Assembly: GCF_035046505.1 (NCBI RefSeq)
Contig: NC_089823.1
Span: 230,662,604-230,726,603, forward strand
Length of the DNA stretch: 64,000 bases
From: Tiliqua scincoides
Lineage: Eukaryota > Chordata > Lepidosauria > Squamata > Scincidae
Direction of reading: 5' to 3'
The notes below the pieces were generated by a model, which was given only the letters and a program-made list of their open reading frames with translations, had not been told where the DNA came from and did no database searches. Below are positions 52,641-64,000 of the stretch, in pieces. A program made the position numbers and the translations under genes. Numbering within the stretch: position 1 is the stretch's first letter; each line of letters starts with the position of its first letter.

Positions 52641-55000
52641 CTATCATTGCACTCTTTTGTCACCCTGATGCACTAGTTATCCCTTTGGTCATTTTGGGAG
52701 GTCCATCTTCCATACAAAGTTCAACTGTTTACAGAGTAGCTTTCAATTACAGCTCAACTGTCTTGTCTTGAGTTTTAAAAAGTATGTGTTTGTTTCAACA
52801 AATTTCACATCCTGATTTCCTATGCAAGATATTTAAATTAGCTTACAAACAAGCAGGCACTTGACAGAGATTAAAGGTCTAGTTCTCACAGAAGTGGCAA
52901 GTGGGGTAGAAAACTTCTACATTTACACATGATGCTCAGTGTATCATTAGACTGACAAGGCTTCATCTTTCCTTTAACATCATGTGTAATTTGACTTGCC
53001 TAGACTTTTCCTGATGATCTTGTTTTCACTGCGTAGGGTCATTTTTTACCCCAGGCAGAGATTCAATCACAAGATTCCCCCAGCTGCAGTCTGAAGGGCT
53101 ATAGCAAGATGCAGGTTTAGCATCTCAATGAGAACTAGGCTAAAGACAGCGTGCAATTTGCAAAGATGCTCATCCGTCACCGACAAATCTCAGCTTCTAC
53201 AGCAACCAACATTCTTCTCCAGGTGTGTTACAGGTATGATTCAGGACTGTAACTGCTTCCCAAAAATACCACTGTGATGGGCTGAGGGTCCCCTCCCATC
53301 ATTTCCTACCCTCCGTCATTCTATTGAGGAATGTAACAGAATCCACCATTGTGCTGGGAACAAGAGATTTTGACAGGCAACACATGAATACAGATTTTAC
53401 AATGACTGGGGAGGGGGGCGTTTAAGAAGCCATTGACAAGCCTTGGATAATTTGGAGCCCAGCTCCAAAGCATAGTTTTCTGCTTGTTTGTGGAATGTCT
53501 GCCACTGAGCAGCAAAGTACAAGAGATTTTTGGTAGTAGAGGCACCTAACTGCATAGAAGCCACATCTCATAATCTGAGCCAGAAACCTGTCTTAATCCA
53601 AGACAGATAGATTATTGGGGGAGGGGGGGCTCAATAAGACACAGCCTCATAGGTCCCCAACATAAAAGGTACATCCCTAGAAGACCAAAGCAGGCCAGCA
53701 AGCAAGTGGGAACTGCTACTCCCAGCTGGTATGAGCAGCGACAGTGACTACGAATGGCCCCCACCTGCTCATCTGCCTGGGTAACTGGTCCTAACAGCCA
53801 ATAGTCATGTTCACCTACTTAAGTGGGTGAGCAAATGAACAGTGATAGCAAACAGCAGCTCCTAGTCTTCCTTCTACTTATCTGATAGAAAAGAAGGGAG
53901 AGGAAGAGATGGAGATACAGGCAGTGGCAGCTGCACAAGCAGTAGGGAAGGAGAAGTATTTTCCACTGTCCCAGTGCCATAAATTAGCTGCTGACAACGT
54001 ACAGAGAGTGCTGCAGGTGGCCATTTTCAAACAGCTGCTGCAAAGCAGTGGCAGCATTGGTGACCCACTATTGCGGCTGGTGACCTGCTCAGGTGCAGGT
54101 AAGGCGGAGTGAGGATTGGCAGAGAAGGGATGTAACAGGGCAGCACCGAAAAAGCCAAGGCAAGGAGGAGGAAGCAGGTCCTTGGCACCTGCCAAGAACA
54201 TGAAGCAGTGGTGGTGAGGCTCAAATGCTAAGTACCACCTTTAAAGTGCTTCAGTACGTTACAGACCAGGAGGCTCCACTTCTATTTGTGTTTGTTCACT
54301 GGACATTGTAGAGATAAAGGCTGGTGTGCTGAAGCTTTCTGTGTCTGAAGAATGATTATCCCTAATATCAGGGATACCTTTTGCACACAAAGCAAAAGGT
54401 AGAGAAAGCAGAACTTCTCCACAAAAGGTAAAACTCAGGAAAGTGCTCTGAAAAGTTCTGAAGGAAGTTGCCCTAGGCCAGTAGTGTCCTCACAAACATC
54501 AACAGGAAATGGAGCATACACGGTGGTGGTGGTGGGGGGAATGGAGACTGGATGTTCAAGCAAAGCGTGGAAGCAGCCCACGGTGGTCATCAGAGGGCCC
54601 TCCTGTCTCCCCAATCCCCAGCACACAGATTTATACAATATACACAAAGAAAACCTGACAAATTGAAAATCACTTGAACTTCAGCTACACACACATAAAG
54701 ACTGGTCTTTAAGCATCAATACTCTCTTCAGATAACAAGAACTACCAATACTGCATGTAACGTTTCCTTTTCCCTTCTGGTTTGTTATTCTTAGCAGAAC
54801 ACAAAATTCAATCCATCATAAGGACTGATGTAACATTCTCCTTGGGGAAAGAACCAGCTTTCCTTCCAGCTCAGAGAGACTGAGCAACAGCCTCTGAGCT
54901 CTGGCCAGGTCAACTCATTTGTATTTTTACAGGACAGTTAGTCAGAGGGACCATTCAGTTCTGCCTGAAACTGCAAGGCAAAGTGAAGGTTGACTCCTGC
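52641..55000. other. Unrecognised sequence
   Basis: More than 2 kb without a recognised gene or repeat. The paired frames on both strands at 53878-54224 show no domain motif. Confidence 0.4.
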
Positions 55001-55002
55001 TC

Positions 55003-56730
55003 AGATAAAAGTAGTAGTAGTAGTAACTTTGTTGTCATAGTGCTACAGCACAACAAAATGCATGCACCTTTGAGATACAAGCATAAATATATACAACAAT
55101 TCCAACAATCACTCACACACTACACACTCACCCACACATTCTATTCAACATGCATCATAATATAAAAACAGTATAACAAACCATAATGCCCAGGAGCATG
55201 GTAACAACTATATCGCCTTATTCAACATAATTATGACTGTGGGATAAAAATTGTTCAGGAATCATGTGGTGCTGCTCTAATAGTTCTGTATCATCTGCCT
55301 GAAGGCAACAGTTCAAAGAACTTATGAGCCGGATGGAAGGGGTCTCTCAGAATACTATGTGACTTCTGCAGACAGCGAGATGTATAGATGTCCTCCAAAG
55401 CTGGTAGATGAAGGTTGATGACGTGCTGCGTGATCTTAATAATTTTCTGCACAGCTTTTTTGTCCCCTGCAGAGCAATTTCCATACCACACCAAGATACC
55501 ATAGGTTAGGACACTCTTAATGGTGCAACGATAGTAAGACACAAGCAGCTGCTGTAACAAATTTAACCTCCCAAGCTTCCTCAGAAAATATAACTGTTTT
55601 TGTGCTTTTTTAATCAACATGCTGGTGTTAATAGTCCATGAGAGGTCCTCTGTGATGTAAATGCCTAGGAATTTGAAACTAGCAACCCTCTCCACCTCCT
55701 CACTATTTATGCATAATGGTGTGTGTACATCCCTCTTTTTCCGGAAGTCAATTATAAGTTCTTTAGTTTTTTTGATGTTAAGTGAGAGATTACTTTCTTT
55801 GCACCACAAAAACAATTCCTGTACCTCCTTTCTATAAGCAGACTCATTATTCCCACCAACAAGCCCCACCACAAGCTAACTGGTCCACTACAGATACCAC
55901 TGTAGTATCGTCTGCAAATTTTATAATTTCATTGGTGTTATGTGATGGGGTACAATCATGTGTATACAGGGAATAGAGGAAGGGGCTCAGCACACAGCCT
56001 TGGGGAGCTCCTGTATATAATATCAGAGTGGAAGAATGATAACAGCCCATCCTAACTGACTATGGCCTATTTGTCAAGAAGCCCTTTATCCACAGACAAA
56101 TGTCTTGCTGTATGCCCAAACTAGTCATTTTAAAAAACAGCCTGCTAGGTAGAATAGTGTTAAAAGCAGAACTATAATCCACAAATAACAGCCGTACGTA
56201 TGTACCCCGTTTTTCCAAATGACGAAGGACTGTATGTAAAACAATAGAGATGGCATCATCAGTCGACCTATTACTCCTGTATGCAAATTGACAAGGATCC
56301 AAGGTGGGTGGAAGACCAGACTTAATATGTTTCAACACCAGCCTCTCAAAACACTTCATAATTACCAAAGTTAGAGCCACAGGTCGATAATCATTGAGAG
56401 AAGCAACTATGGCACTATAATAGATGTCTTCAAGCAAGTAGGGACAGAGCACTGTGACAGAGATAAATTGAAAATATTTGTAATAACTTCAGTCAGCTCT
56501 GCAGCTCAGTCTTTAAGGACCCGTCCGGGAATTCCATCTGAGCCAGCTGCTTTCTGGATGTAAAAGGTAGCAGAGGAAATACAAGGCTGCTGGTTCGGCT
56601 GCACCATAGATGAGCCACCTCATACTCTCTCTACCTCTGAATGGAGACCAGCAAGGACTCTGCAGCTAGTGAAGAAACACTCCGGGCAGTGGGCAAAGAT
56701 GATAAGGCTTGCCAGTCACTGTGTTGCATC
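55003..56730 (-). mobile_element. Rex1-like LINE on minus strand, 5'-truncated and decayed
   Basis: The RT and C-terminal region read from high to low coordinate: KAAGSDGIPGRVLKD-like at about 56560, [60 protein letters not shown] (motif A), GAPQGCVLSPFLYSLYTHDC (motif B), IIKFADDTTVVS (catalytic), then SLNIKKTKELIIDFRKKRD, FKFLGIYITEDLSW and HPAHKFFELLPSGR. The 3' UTR ends in a (tac)n-like repeat near 55003-55024. At least two frameshifts and several stops separate the pieces (56452-56060, 56050-55847, 55872-55291). The motif set is that of the fish and reptile Rex1/Babar elements. I am fairly sure of the CR1-superfamily placement, less of the exact clade. Confidence 0.8.
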
Positions 56731-58270
56731 TGAAGCTAAAGCTGGAGATTCCATAAACAGAGTCTGATAAAACTAGCAGCATTTCTCTGACTGGGTCCTC
56801 CCTTATTGGCCACTTCTCAGTAAAATCACACAAAGTGCTAAAATTGCCAGAAATTTCACTGAAGAGCTAGTTTATCTGCCCAAAGACAGATTGAAAAGTG
56901 ATAGCTAGCAAGCTATTCCCAAAGCATAAGGTACAAATAAGCCAAAATGATCTCATTAGTTGGACCAAAATGTGTGAGTGTTCCCGTTGCACAAAATTAA
57001 TCATCAAACAGAACAGAAACATAGCAGAACCTTAGATAAACAGATAATCTTAGATAAACTGACTAGCTAACAGTTCGAACAAAATCTGATCCTATACCTT
57101 TAAATAACCAACCATTCATGGCTAAGTGCTGGATTCCAACTAGTCCATGCTATGCTGGAGGCTTGGGAAAGACAGCTGTGCAGACAGAACTGTACAACTT
57201 CCCAAATAAGTAGAGAAATCAAATTCTACCTGGACATGATAAAACATGATACTGAATCAGTTCCCAAAGTCAGATACTGATGTGTGAGCAAATCAAGATG
57301 AGCACAATATCAAGTCTATTACTGGGGAGAGGGAACTTAGCTACACTGTGCTGGAGAATCTCTACAAAAGTGGAAAAAGATGGTAGAATACTAGAGAACT
57401 ACCTTTAGGTATTATAATCATTGAGTTACAAACTGCAAAGAAAACATGCAGACATGGAAGCTGTGAAAAGGGAGATGCCCAGTTAGCCAAGGTAGTAGAG
57501 GGTCTCTTCCAGTGATGGAGACCTCTGACATTTGCCACCAAATAGCATAGGATCATAATCATCAGCCCGCTGTCCCACAACCCAACTGCCCTACTGTGGG
57601 CTGAGTAGACATGGCCATTGCCTTCATACTGCCAGGGTAGAAAAGAGCAGCACATGTGTGCAACACTCAAACATTTATGTTCAGAAGTTTGGATCACTGG
57701 AAAGAAATAAGCAGCTGGCTTTTATGTTTCCTTGTTTCTATCTCAAACATTTTTATAGCACAACTGGAAAAGGGAATTTAAAAAGCAATGCTTCTGATAT
57801 GGGTCACGGCTCACAACCTAGCAAAAATTAGTCATGATTTTTACTCCCATTGGAAATATATGGATTTCAGTTAATGACAAATAATACCATTCCATTTGCT
57901 TTCATTGGAACTTAGTTACAATTCTAACTTTTGCTGGATTATGCCCCTTATATCTGCCACAAGATAATTCTGGTCTATATTTTTGTTGCCTATTTGCAGA
58001 CTATAAGTTTGGGAATCAATATCTACATACCTCAAATCCAGATGTATATCTTTTCTGTCTACAAACTATCTTCATAATGGTGTTTTACTGTTGTTTGGAA
58101 AGTTCTGATCACATTCCAAAAGCCTTTAACGAAATGTGGATTGCAATACCGTCTATGTCGAAACGCAGTTACCTTTCAAAAAGTCCTACTGAAGCAAACA
58201 AAACTGTCACACAGAATGATTTGAGAAATCTGTTTCTGAGTCAAAGATCCAACAAAGGGTTCCAAGTTGG
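56731..58270. other. Unrecognised sequence
   Basis: No gene or repeat is recognised. Confidence 0.4.
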
Positions 58271-58274
58271 GACC

Positions 58275-58990
58275 ACACTGTTGTCTAGCCCAAGCATCAG
58301 TGGGATGGGCTTTTTGGCCCCATCTCCCTCTTATTAAGCCAAGCAGGAGGTAGGCAGCCCATTGGGGTTACCATGGTGACGGGGGAGGAGCTGGTGCAGA
58401 TGTTTGGGCTGAGCATCTTCTGGCCATTCAGAGTGTGTTTGGCTCACTCATGTACTCTGTAGGGCAGTCTGGGTTTAATAATAAAATAATAATAATAATA
58501 CAGGTATTTATATACTGCCTTTCTTGGTCTTTATTCAAGACTTTATTCAAGGCAGTTTACATAGGCAGGCTGATTAAATCCCCGTAGGGATTTTTACAAT
58601 TGAAAGAAGGTTCTATCTTTCAAGAACCACAACAGTCCAGGTGTTTCACTCTGATCTGGTTTCACATTCTGGCCTCCATCCTCCCACGCTCAGAGCAGAT
58701 GGAATAGCTCGGCTTCAGCTTGTCAGCTGCTTCAAGGTCGCACGGTGCCGGTGGCCTCGAACTGGCGACCTTGTGGGTGTTATCTTCAGGCAAATGGAGG
58801 CTCTACCCTCTAGACCAGACCTCCTGCCTCCTGGATTGGCTGGCTGACTGCTTTTTGAGGCCAAATAGGAATGTTTGGCTCTTGATTTGATTGGCAGGAG
58901 TTTTTTTCACCTACTCTGGACTGCCTGAAGGTCAGTCACAACTGGTAGATTCAACAGAGGATAAGGATTAGGGATAGGGCGTTTGAGTGT
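58275..58990 (+). repeat. LTR-like repeat remnant (third copy), split by a tRNA SINE
   Basis: The segment gggcagtctgggttta before the SINE and ttcacctactctggactgcc after it match the 43.3-kb repeat (ggcagtctgagtttta; ttcacctaccccacactgtc). The poly-A signal part is not seen here. Old, partial fossil of unknown family. Confidence 0.3.
58480..58835 (-). mobile_element. tRNA-derived SINE with L2-like tail, copy 2
   Basis: It is the reverse orientation of the 13.4-kb SINE and matches it over its full length: the (taa)n tail at the low end, acaggtatttatatactgcc, ctttattcaaggcagtttac, the body gcctccatcctcccacgctc and the head with gcctcgaactggcgaccttg (worn B box) and ctctagaccagacctcctgc. The body matches copy 1 closely by eye, so the two are of similar age. 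Confidence 0.88.
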
Positions 58991-60955
58991 GCATCTTGAG
59001 GAAGTGGACTGGGCAAGTAGGGTCCAGAATCGATCTCCAGAGGCTGCTTGGCTCAAGGACATTGACTGGAAGCCCCTTGTCCAAGGACTGTAGAGTCAAA
59101 CTCATTTTGGTTTGAGGGATTGATGTTGATAAACTGGGATGGGCAATGACTATCAAAGGCTTGAAGTCAAGATGGAACTTTGTTAGGGGAAATAGACAAT
59201 AGCTGAATTTCTCCTCCAAGGCAGAAAACCTGCACAAAATGTGGGTGGAGGGCTGTGAAAGTTGGGATTCATAGCAAGAATTCTGTAATTGATAAATGGT
59301 CACTCATCTTTAATTCTGTAATTCTTTATCAATTCTGTAATTGATAAACGGTCACATCTTTAATTCCAATTTTTGTCTCATGTCTTTATTGGGGGTTATG
59401 TGAGCAATACATGCGACACAGCATTATTAGCCCCAATGGGCTTAATTTTTATTTTATTTTCTCTATATCAGCCAGGCTGAGGGGCTCTTGAAAGTACCTC
59501 ACTCCCAAACTAAGAGGGTATCCGAGCTGGCCCTCAATTTATCAAAGTGAAATTAAACCCAGGAGGGCTGTTACTGGCATATTGCTTGAAAGGTCACATG
59601 TCATTTGGCTCTTAATTACACCACAGGCCCCAAAGTGCAAGGCACTTCCTCGCCTTCAGAATCAGAGTGAAAAAGTATGCTGCAATTGCGTACTAGTAAA
59701 GGCTGAGATACCATTATCTCAAATGGAGTATTGTGTTGTGTGAGCTGGGCTAATCACCAATAATGGCCAGCTGCAATTTCCTGCAATTGTGGTGATCCTT
59801 CTTTCAGAGGCTGCAATCATGGGATAGTGGCCAGCCATACCTGTGATTGCAATCTGCTTGTCAAAGGGAGCGGCCGCCCCAACAGCCTTTGTGATTCCTT
59901 GCTCCTTGGTCTGTAAGCTTCAATCTCATGTAAATGTATTTGGGATAGCATTGTAAGGTCTAAACTAGATGGGACAAGTAGTTTTGTCTATTTTTACCCT
60001 GACTCAATTTTTAATTAAAATCAGTCTTGAGAGGCTATGAATTTTCAGAGAAGAATGGTAGGAGGAGGAGTTGTTTAACCTTTTCCCCTGGTTGTCCTCA
60101 GACTCAGAATTGCTCCCCTCAGCTGCTTTTCCACTAGCAGGTATCCCCATGTTTTTACCCTATGTGGCCAGAAAAGCACCAGGGGAGGGCTATTTTCAGT
60201 GAGAAAATGATTAGAAGGGGAAGGGTTAAGCAATTCCTCCCCGGACATTCTTCCCCTTAAGCTTGCAACCTCTCAAGGCTGATTCTGATTTTAGGATGTT
60301 GGATGTTTAGGATATATATACTTTGGGCCTCAGTCCAAGAGACAGTACATTGCCAAAATCCATCTTCCCACACTCCCAAATCCATTGCTGGACCAAAATT
60401 TCTATATCAGATTCAAACCTTCCATCCCGTGTGTCACAATATCTCTCTAAGGGTCAAATCAGAACCCTGCTGGGAAATTTGTGATCAGATCTGTTTTTTT
60501 TTGGGGGGGGGGGGGGCGGAGAGTATAATGGCTCAGTGCTGCTGTGGTGGGGGAGGGAAGTCAATCTCTCTCTCTCTCTCTCTCTCCCCCCCCCCACCAA
60601 TTGCTTTACCGGAGAAAAAAAGACAAACTACCGGTACCTGTGTTTTTCCCAGCTGTGTGGCAGGGAACACACACCATTTCAGTTTGGACAATGGCACAAG
60701 GAAAGGGGTTTGGACCCCACCCCCAAGGCTGCTTGCCCAAGTCATTTTGGAGGTCTTGCAACTGCTTTTAAGGTTTAAATTAAGATGTTGGGAAATCCAG
60801 TTGGAGAGCAGGTGCAATCTGACCGTGAAGAACCTGAGCAAATAACTGTCATGTGGTTCAAAGGTTCTGTTTCAGTGAAAGATGCAAGTTTTCCTGACTC
60901 TCCAAATCAGAACAATTTTAAAGAGTCAGAACTTTTTAAAGTAAAGAACCAAACA
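58991..60955. other. Unrecognised sequence with small simple repeats
   Basis: A 53-bp spaced duplication of ttctgtaattgataaa and ggtcac lies at 59281 and 59333. A G-run lies at 60502-60515 and a (tc)n tract at 60565-60587. Open frames at 60303-60845 in three frames and both strands reflect low complexity, not coding. Confidence 0.4.
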
Positions 60956-61034
60956 GTCCAATCCTATACATATTAACACAGAAACGCTTCACAGTAGGAT
61001 ATTCTCCTAGGTATCTGTGCATAGGATTGCAGCC
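60956..61034. mobile_element. 85-bp palindromic MITE, worn copy
   Basis: It starts gtccaatcctatacatatta and ends tatctgtgcataggattgca. Confidence 0.7.
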
Positions 61035-63055
61035 TAAATCTTTTCATTTTACAGGAATTTTTTTTGTTTGCTTGTTGTTTTGTTGTTGTTGTTTAATATA
61101 GATTTAAGTGGCTTGGGAGCTTAGTTTGGACATGAAGGCATCCAATTTTTTTAGGAGTTCCCTACAAGAATTTTACCTTTAAAAAAGCCTCTAGCACTCT
61201 TTTTCAAAAAGTTTGGGGATTTAAAAAAACAACAATCACAGGCAGAGACATAGAGGAACTGCCACATTTCACAAGATACAAAGCATTTTGCTTTCTGCTT
61301 TACGAGATCAGTCAAGCCAACGTAAGTCAATTTTATCTGATTGACTTCAACATGACTAGAAACACAAGCTTAGAAGGGTGCCACTGAGATATCTATCCAG
61401 CTGAAAGATAGAAAATGTTATACCTAAAGGTGAAAGCATCTCAGCGACTTCCCTGCCTTTCTTGAAATTGCTTGAAATATCCCTGAGCATTTTATTTTCT
61501 TGATAATAGTCTTTTGGAGGCAAACCTCCCTCTTAATGTTTAACCCAAATTGATATTCCTTTGATTTAAACTCTGGGTCCATAGTCATTTTAGTCCACAA
61601 GTATTTTTTAAGAATGGCCATATTGTGGATGGAGTAAATCAATGTTCTAAAATCTGAAAACAGCTCTTGTATCCTCACTCTTGTAGCCTTTTTTTCTCCA
61701 GGCTAAATATAACTGGCCAGAATCTAAAGAAATAGTCAACTAACATGTGCCTCAGAGTTTTGGACTTTGGAAAATATTTTCTTTTCTGTAGTTAGAATAG
61801 TAATGAAGAATTTAAAAAAAAATCTACAGCTCTCACCTCTAACTGATCTACTCCCACTCTCCTATATACTATAAATTTAACATCATACCATGCAATCAAC
61901 TAATTCACAAACCCCTAGATATGCTATATACAGTACATATCAAAGCATACAAAAAGCAGGCTGTGACACAGTATGGGTGTGTGTCATTTAAAGGAAAATA
62001 TGAAAACCTCCACTAGAAAGTGCAAAGCTTGTTCGCATACCTTCAGTCTTTCATCATAGGGTTCCCTGCTAGACCTTTTCCTCATTGTCTTTCTTTGAAT
62101 CCTTCCCAGTTTGCCAGCATTCTCCCTGAATTATGGAATGGAGAAGTGAAGACAGTACTCCAAAGGAGCTTCTGTACAAATGGAACTGAGCTCAACTGCA
62201 TTGGACCACATGTGAGTGTTCATTTTGAAAGAATGGGAGTCCAATTAGAAAGGGTTAATGTGCCCGGTCTGCTGTCAACTGAACATGGATCAATTTCTGA
62301 AAACTACTCAGAATGAAAACAGTCAGAAGAGACTGAATGAAATTCAATGACTCCCCACAGATTTCCTGATACAATTTGTGGTTGGCTTAAAAAAAAAGAA
62401 CTCCTGGCAAACTTTTTCAGGGACTTTTTGTTGACTTCTAATAAAAATGATATATTCCCCAATGCTTTGACAAAAACAAAACCATACAGCAAGAAAGTCA
62501 TAGGTGAATTGGCTTTCTAGAGGGGTAGTCTTTATAGAGCCACTTGAATCTTTGTCACTTTTGTCGATTTCATCTCACTCTGTTCAAATAAGTAAACAAT
62601 TACTGAAAATGAAATATTTTAAAAAAAAACTAGTCCACTTTTTCTGTTTTCTGAATATTTTAGAACACAATAAAGATATCCACAGTCATGATTCTAAGTG
62701 TACTTGCTTGGAACTCCATTCAAATTATTCTTATGTCTAAGTAAATAAGCTTTCTAATGTAAGAGGCCTTGGGGATATTAAAGGAATTAAGGGGCATTCT
62801 GAATGCATCAAAGTTTTCAAATAATTTAGTTACTAATTTATTTACTGAGACTCTTCTAGATGACAGAGAAATGCTTCTGACATGTGGGTTATATCTTAGG
62901 TTGTTTATTTTTTTAATCAGCTGTTTATATTCCATGCAACTGCCAGGACTGCACACCTAGATACAATTATTTCATAATAAAGCAACTAATATTAGTTCTC
63001 TTATATGTCTCACAGACATATTAAAATATGTATTATTACAGTATTGAGATGATTA
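61035..63055. other. Unrecognised sequence
   Basis: AT-rich sequence with no gene or repeat recognised. An open frame on the minus strand at 61678-61424 (LFSDFRTLIYSIHNMAILKK) has no family I can name. Confidence 0.4.
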
Positions 63056-63112
63056 CTAAGAATATTTATATACCACTTTTCAACAATAAGTAGTTTACAT
63101 AGTAAAAACATT
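63056..63112 (-). mobile_element. L2-type 3' end fragment
   Basis: In reverse orientation, aagaatatttatataccact followed by taagtagtttacatagt is the L2-type tail (ggtatataaat with a preceding gtaaac-like motif). Confidence 0.45.
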
Positions 63113-63249
63113 TACTAATGTAATACTTCCTTTCTGAACTTATTTAGAGTTTTGTTTAGTGTACAACATAATTGACACTATGCCAACACAGATTTTACAG
63201 ATACACAGACACAAGATGTTGAATCTGTGTATAACTCCAGTTAAGCTCT

Positions 63250-63325
63250 ACAATTCTATGCACATTTACCTGGGAGTAAGACCCATTGACTTGGGACTTT
63301 CTTCTGAATAGACCTGCCTAGGACA
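63250..63325. mobile_element. 85-bp palindromic MITE
   Basis: It starts acaattctatgcacatttac, has ctgggagtaagacccattga in the middle and ends ctgaatagacctgcctagga, close to the family pattern at the left and centre. Confidence 0.75.
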
Positions 63326-63359
63326 AAGTTAGTCCCACTGAAACAAATTAGCTTGCAAG

Positions 63360-63456
63360 CCTGATCTTCCACATGTTGACTCAGAAGTTAATCCAGTGGA
63401 GTTCAAAAGGACTTACTGCATATATGTACTGTAAATAAACATGGAATTGCAGCCTT
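63360..63456. mobile_element. 85-bp palindromic MITE, worn copy
   Basis: The middle gttgactcagaagttaatcc and agtggagttcaaaaggactt and the right end atggaattgcagcc follow the family. It directly follows the copy at 63250. Confidence 0.5.
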
Positions 63457-64000
63457 AATGCTAAGAACATCTGCCAGTTTGTGTATCAATTTAATTATGT
63501 CCTCAAATTGTAGCAGGTGCTCCACATTCATTAAGCCAAAAGCTAAGTGCATTTTATTCAAGACATAAAATACAATCCAAACATATTTGTTGCTTTTACA
63601 GATTTTTCCCCCCTAAGGAGCTGCTGAGCCACCAATTATACAAAGTACAAAACCCATACTCCGATCTGACCCATGAAGAGTTCCAAAAGCATCTCTTTTT
63701 CGAAAGCAAGAAGCGCTGAGTCAGGATGCTCATTTAACTTTCATGTGTCATGTTACATATGCACTCTGTTGGTTGACATTGACGTGAGTGAAGTCTGAAC
63801 CACAGTCCTTGACTCACTCAGAGCCACAGAAAACCAAAGAAGGATAACTGTGATGTTTTTAACTGTGGTGTTTTTCTCTACTCTGGTGCTTCCTGTGAAT
63901 ACATCTCCCCTATTTACACACATTACATACACCAATCTGGACCCACATTGGAGGTGATAAAAGTGTTTGCTCCTTGGGGAGGTGAGGAAGGGGAGAACAG
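63457..64000. other. Unrecognised sequence
   Basis: No gene or repeat is recognised up to the window end. Confidence 0.4.

Noticed and set aside
60303-60845. A 180-codon open frame with serine-leucine runs
   Set aside because: It crosses a G-run and a (TC)n tract, and all frames are open there because of low complexity.

Overview
The window reads as non-coding vertebrate DNA, most likely from a squamate reptile (lizard). The reasons are the mix of CR1, L2, Rex1-like and RTE-like LINEs, several tRNA-derived SINEs, a 5S-rRNA-derived SINE, many hAT and TA-flanked MITEs, and long microsatellites. I found no host protein exon, tRNA gene or rRNA gene that I can support. Every long open frame I could name belongs to a LINE. 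The window is therefore best read as an intergenic or intronic repeat landscape in which the order of insertions can be worked out.

Layout. 0.8-5.3 kb: two CR1 3' ends, a 7SL (SRP) RNA retrocopy and two 5S-derived SINEs. 5.5 kb: a complete hAT MITE. 8-9 kb: the best copy of an RTE-like LINE whose 3' end is shared with the 5S SINEs. 9.5-12 kb: the longest CR1 (2.3 kb), inserted in a hAT-type MITE. 13.3-14.2 kb: a CR1 split by a tRNA SINE with an L2-like tail. 15.1-16.4 kb: a reverse-strand CR1 with a long open RT frame, beside a TA-flanked MITE. 22.6 and 31 kb: two more RTE-like LINE 3' ends with target-site duplications. 31.5-32 kb: a tRNA SINE with a CR1-like tail, split by a hAT-type element. 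36.3-36.9 kb: a 604-bp composite element ending in the RTE-like tail, with a perfect 12-bp target duplication, inserted in a small palindromic MITE. 37.4-38.2 kb: a CR1 lying between two blocks of one pentanucleotide repeat. 40.7 kb: the third and best 5S SINE. 40.9-46.5 kb: old and younger CR1 pieces, a TA-flanked MITE and an LTR-like repeat. 48.6-50.5 kb: an L2 with a 543-residue intact frame. 52 kb: a MITE with nested inverted repeats and a (GATA)n array. 55-56.7 kb: a Rex1-like LINE on the minus strand. 58.5 kb: a second copy of the tRNA/L2-tail SINE. The rest is mostly unrecognised sequence with small MITEs.

The most interesting signal is a parasite network around the RTE-like LINE. Three kinds of element end in the same roughly 34-base tail: the LINE itself (8.0, 22.6 and 30.9 kb), a compact SINE made of an almost whole 5S rRNA gene plus that tail (2.5, 3.6 and 40.7 kb), and the 604-bp composite at 36.3 kb. 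Two parallel cases, a tRNA SINE with an L2-like tail and a tRNA SINE with a CR1-like tail, also sit in the window with their likely LINE partners.
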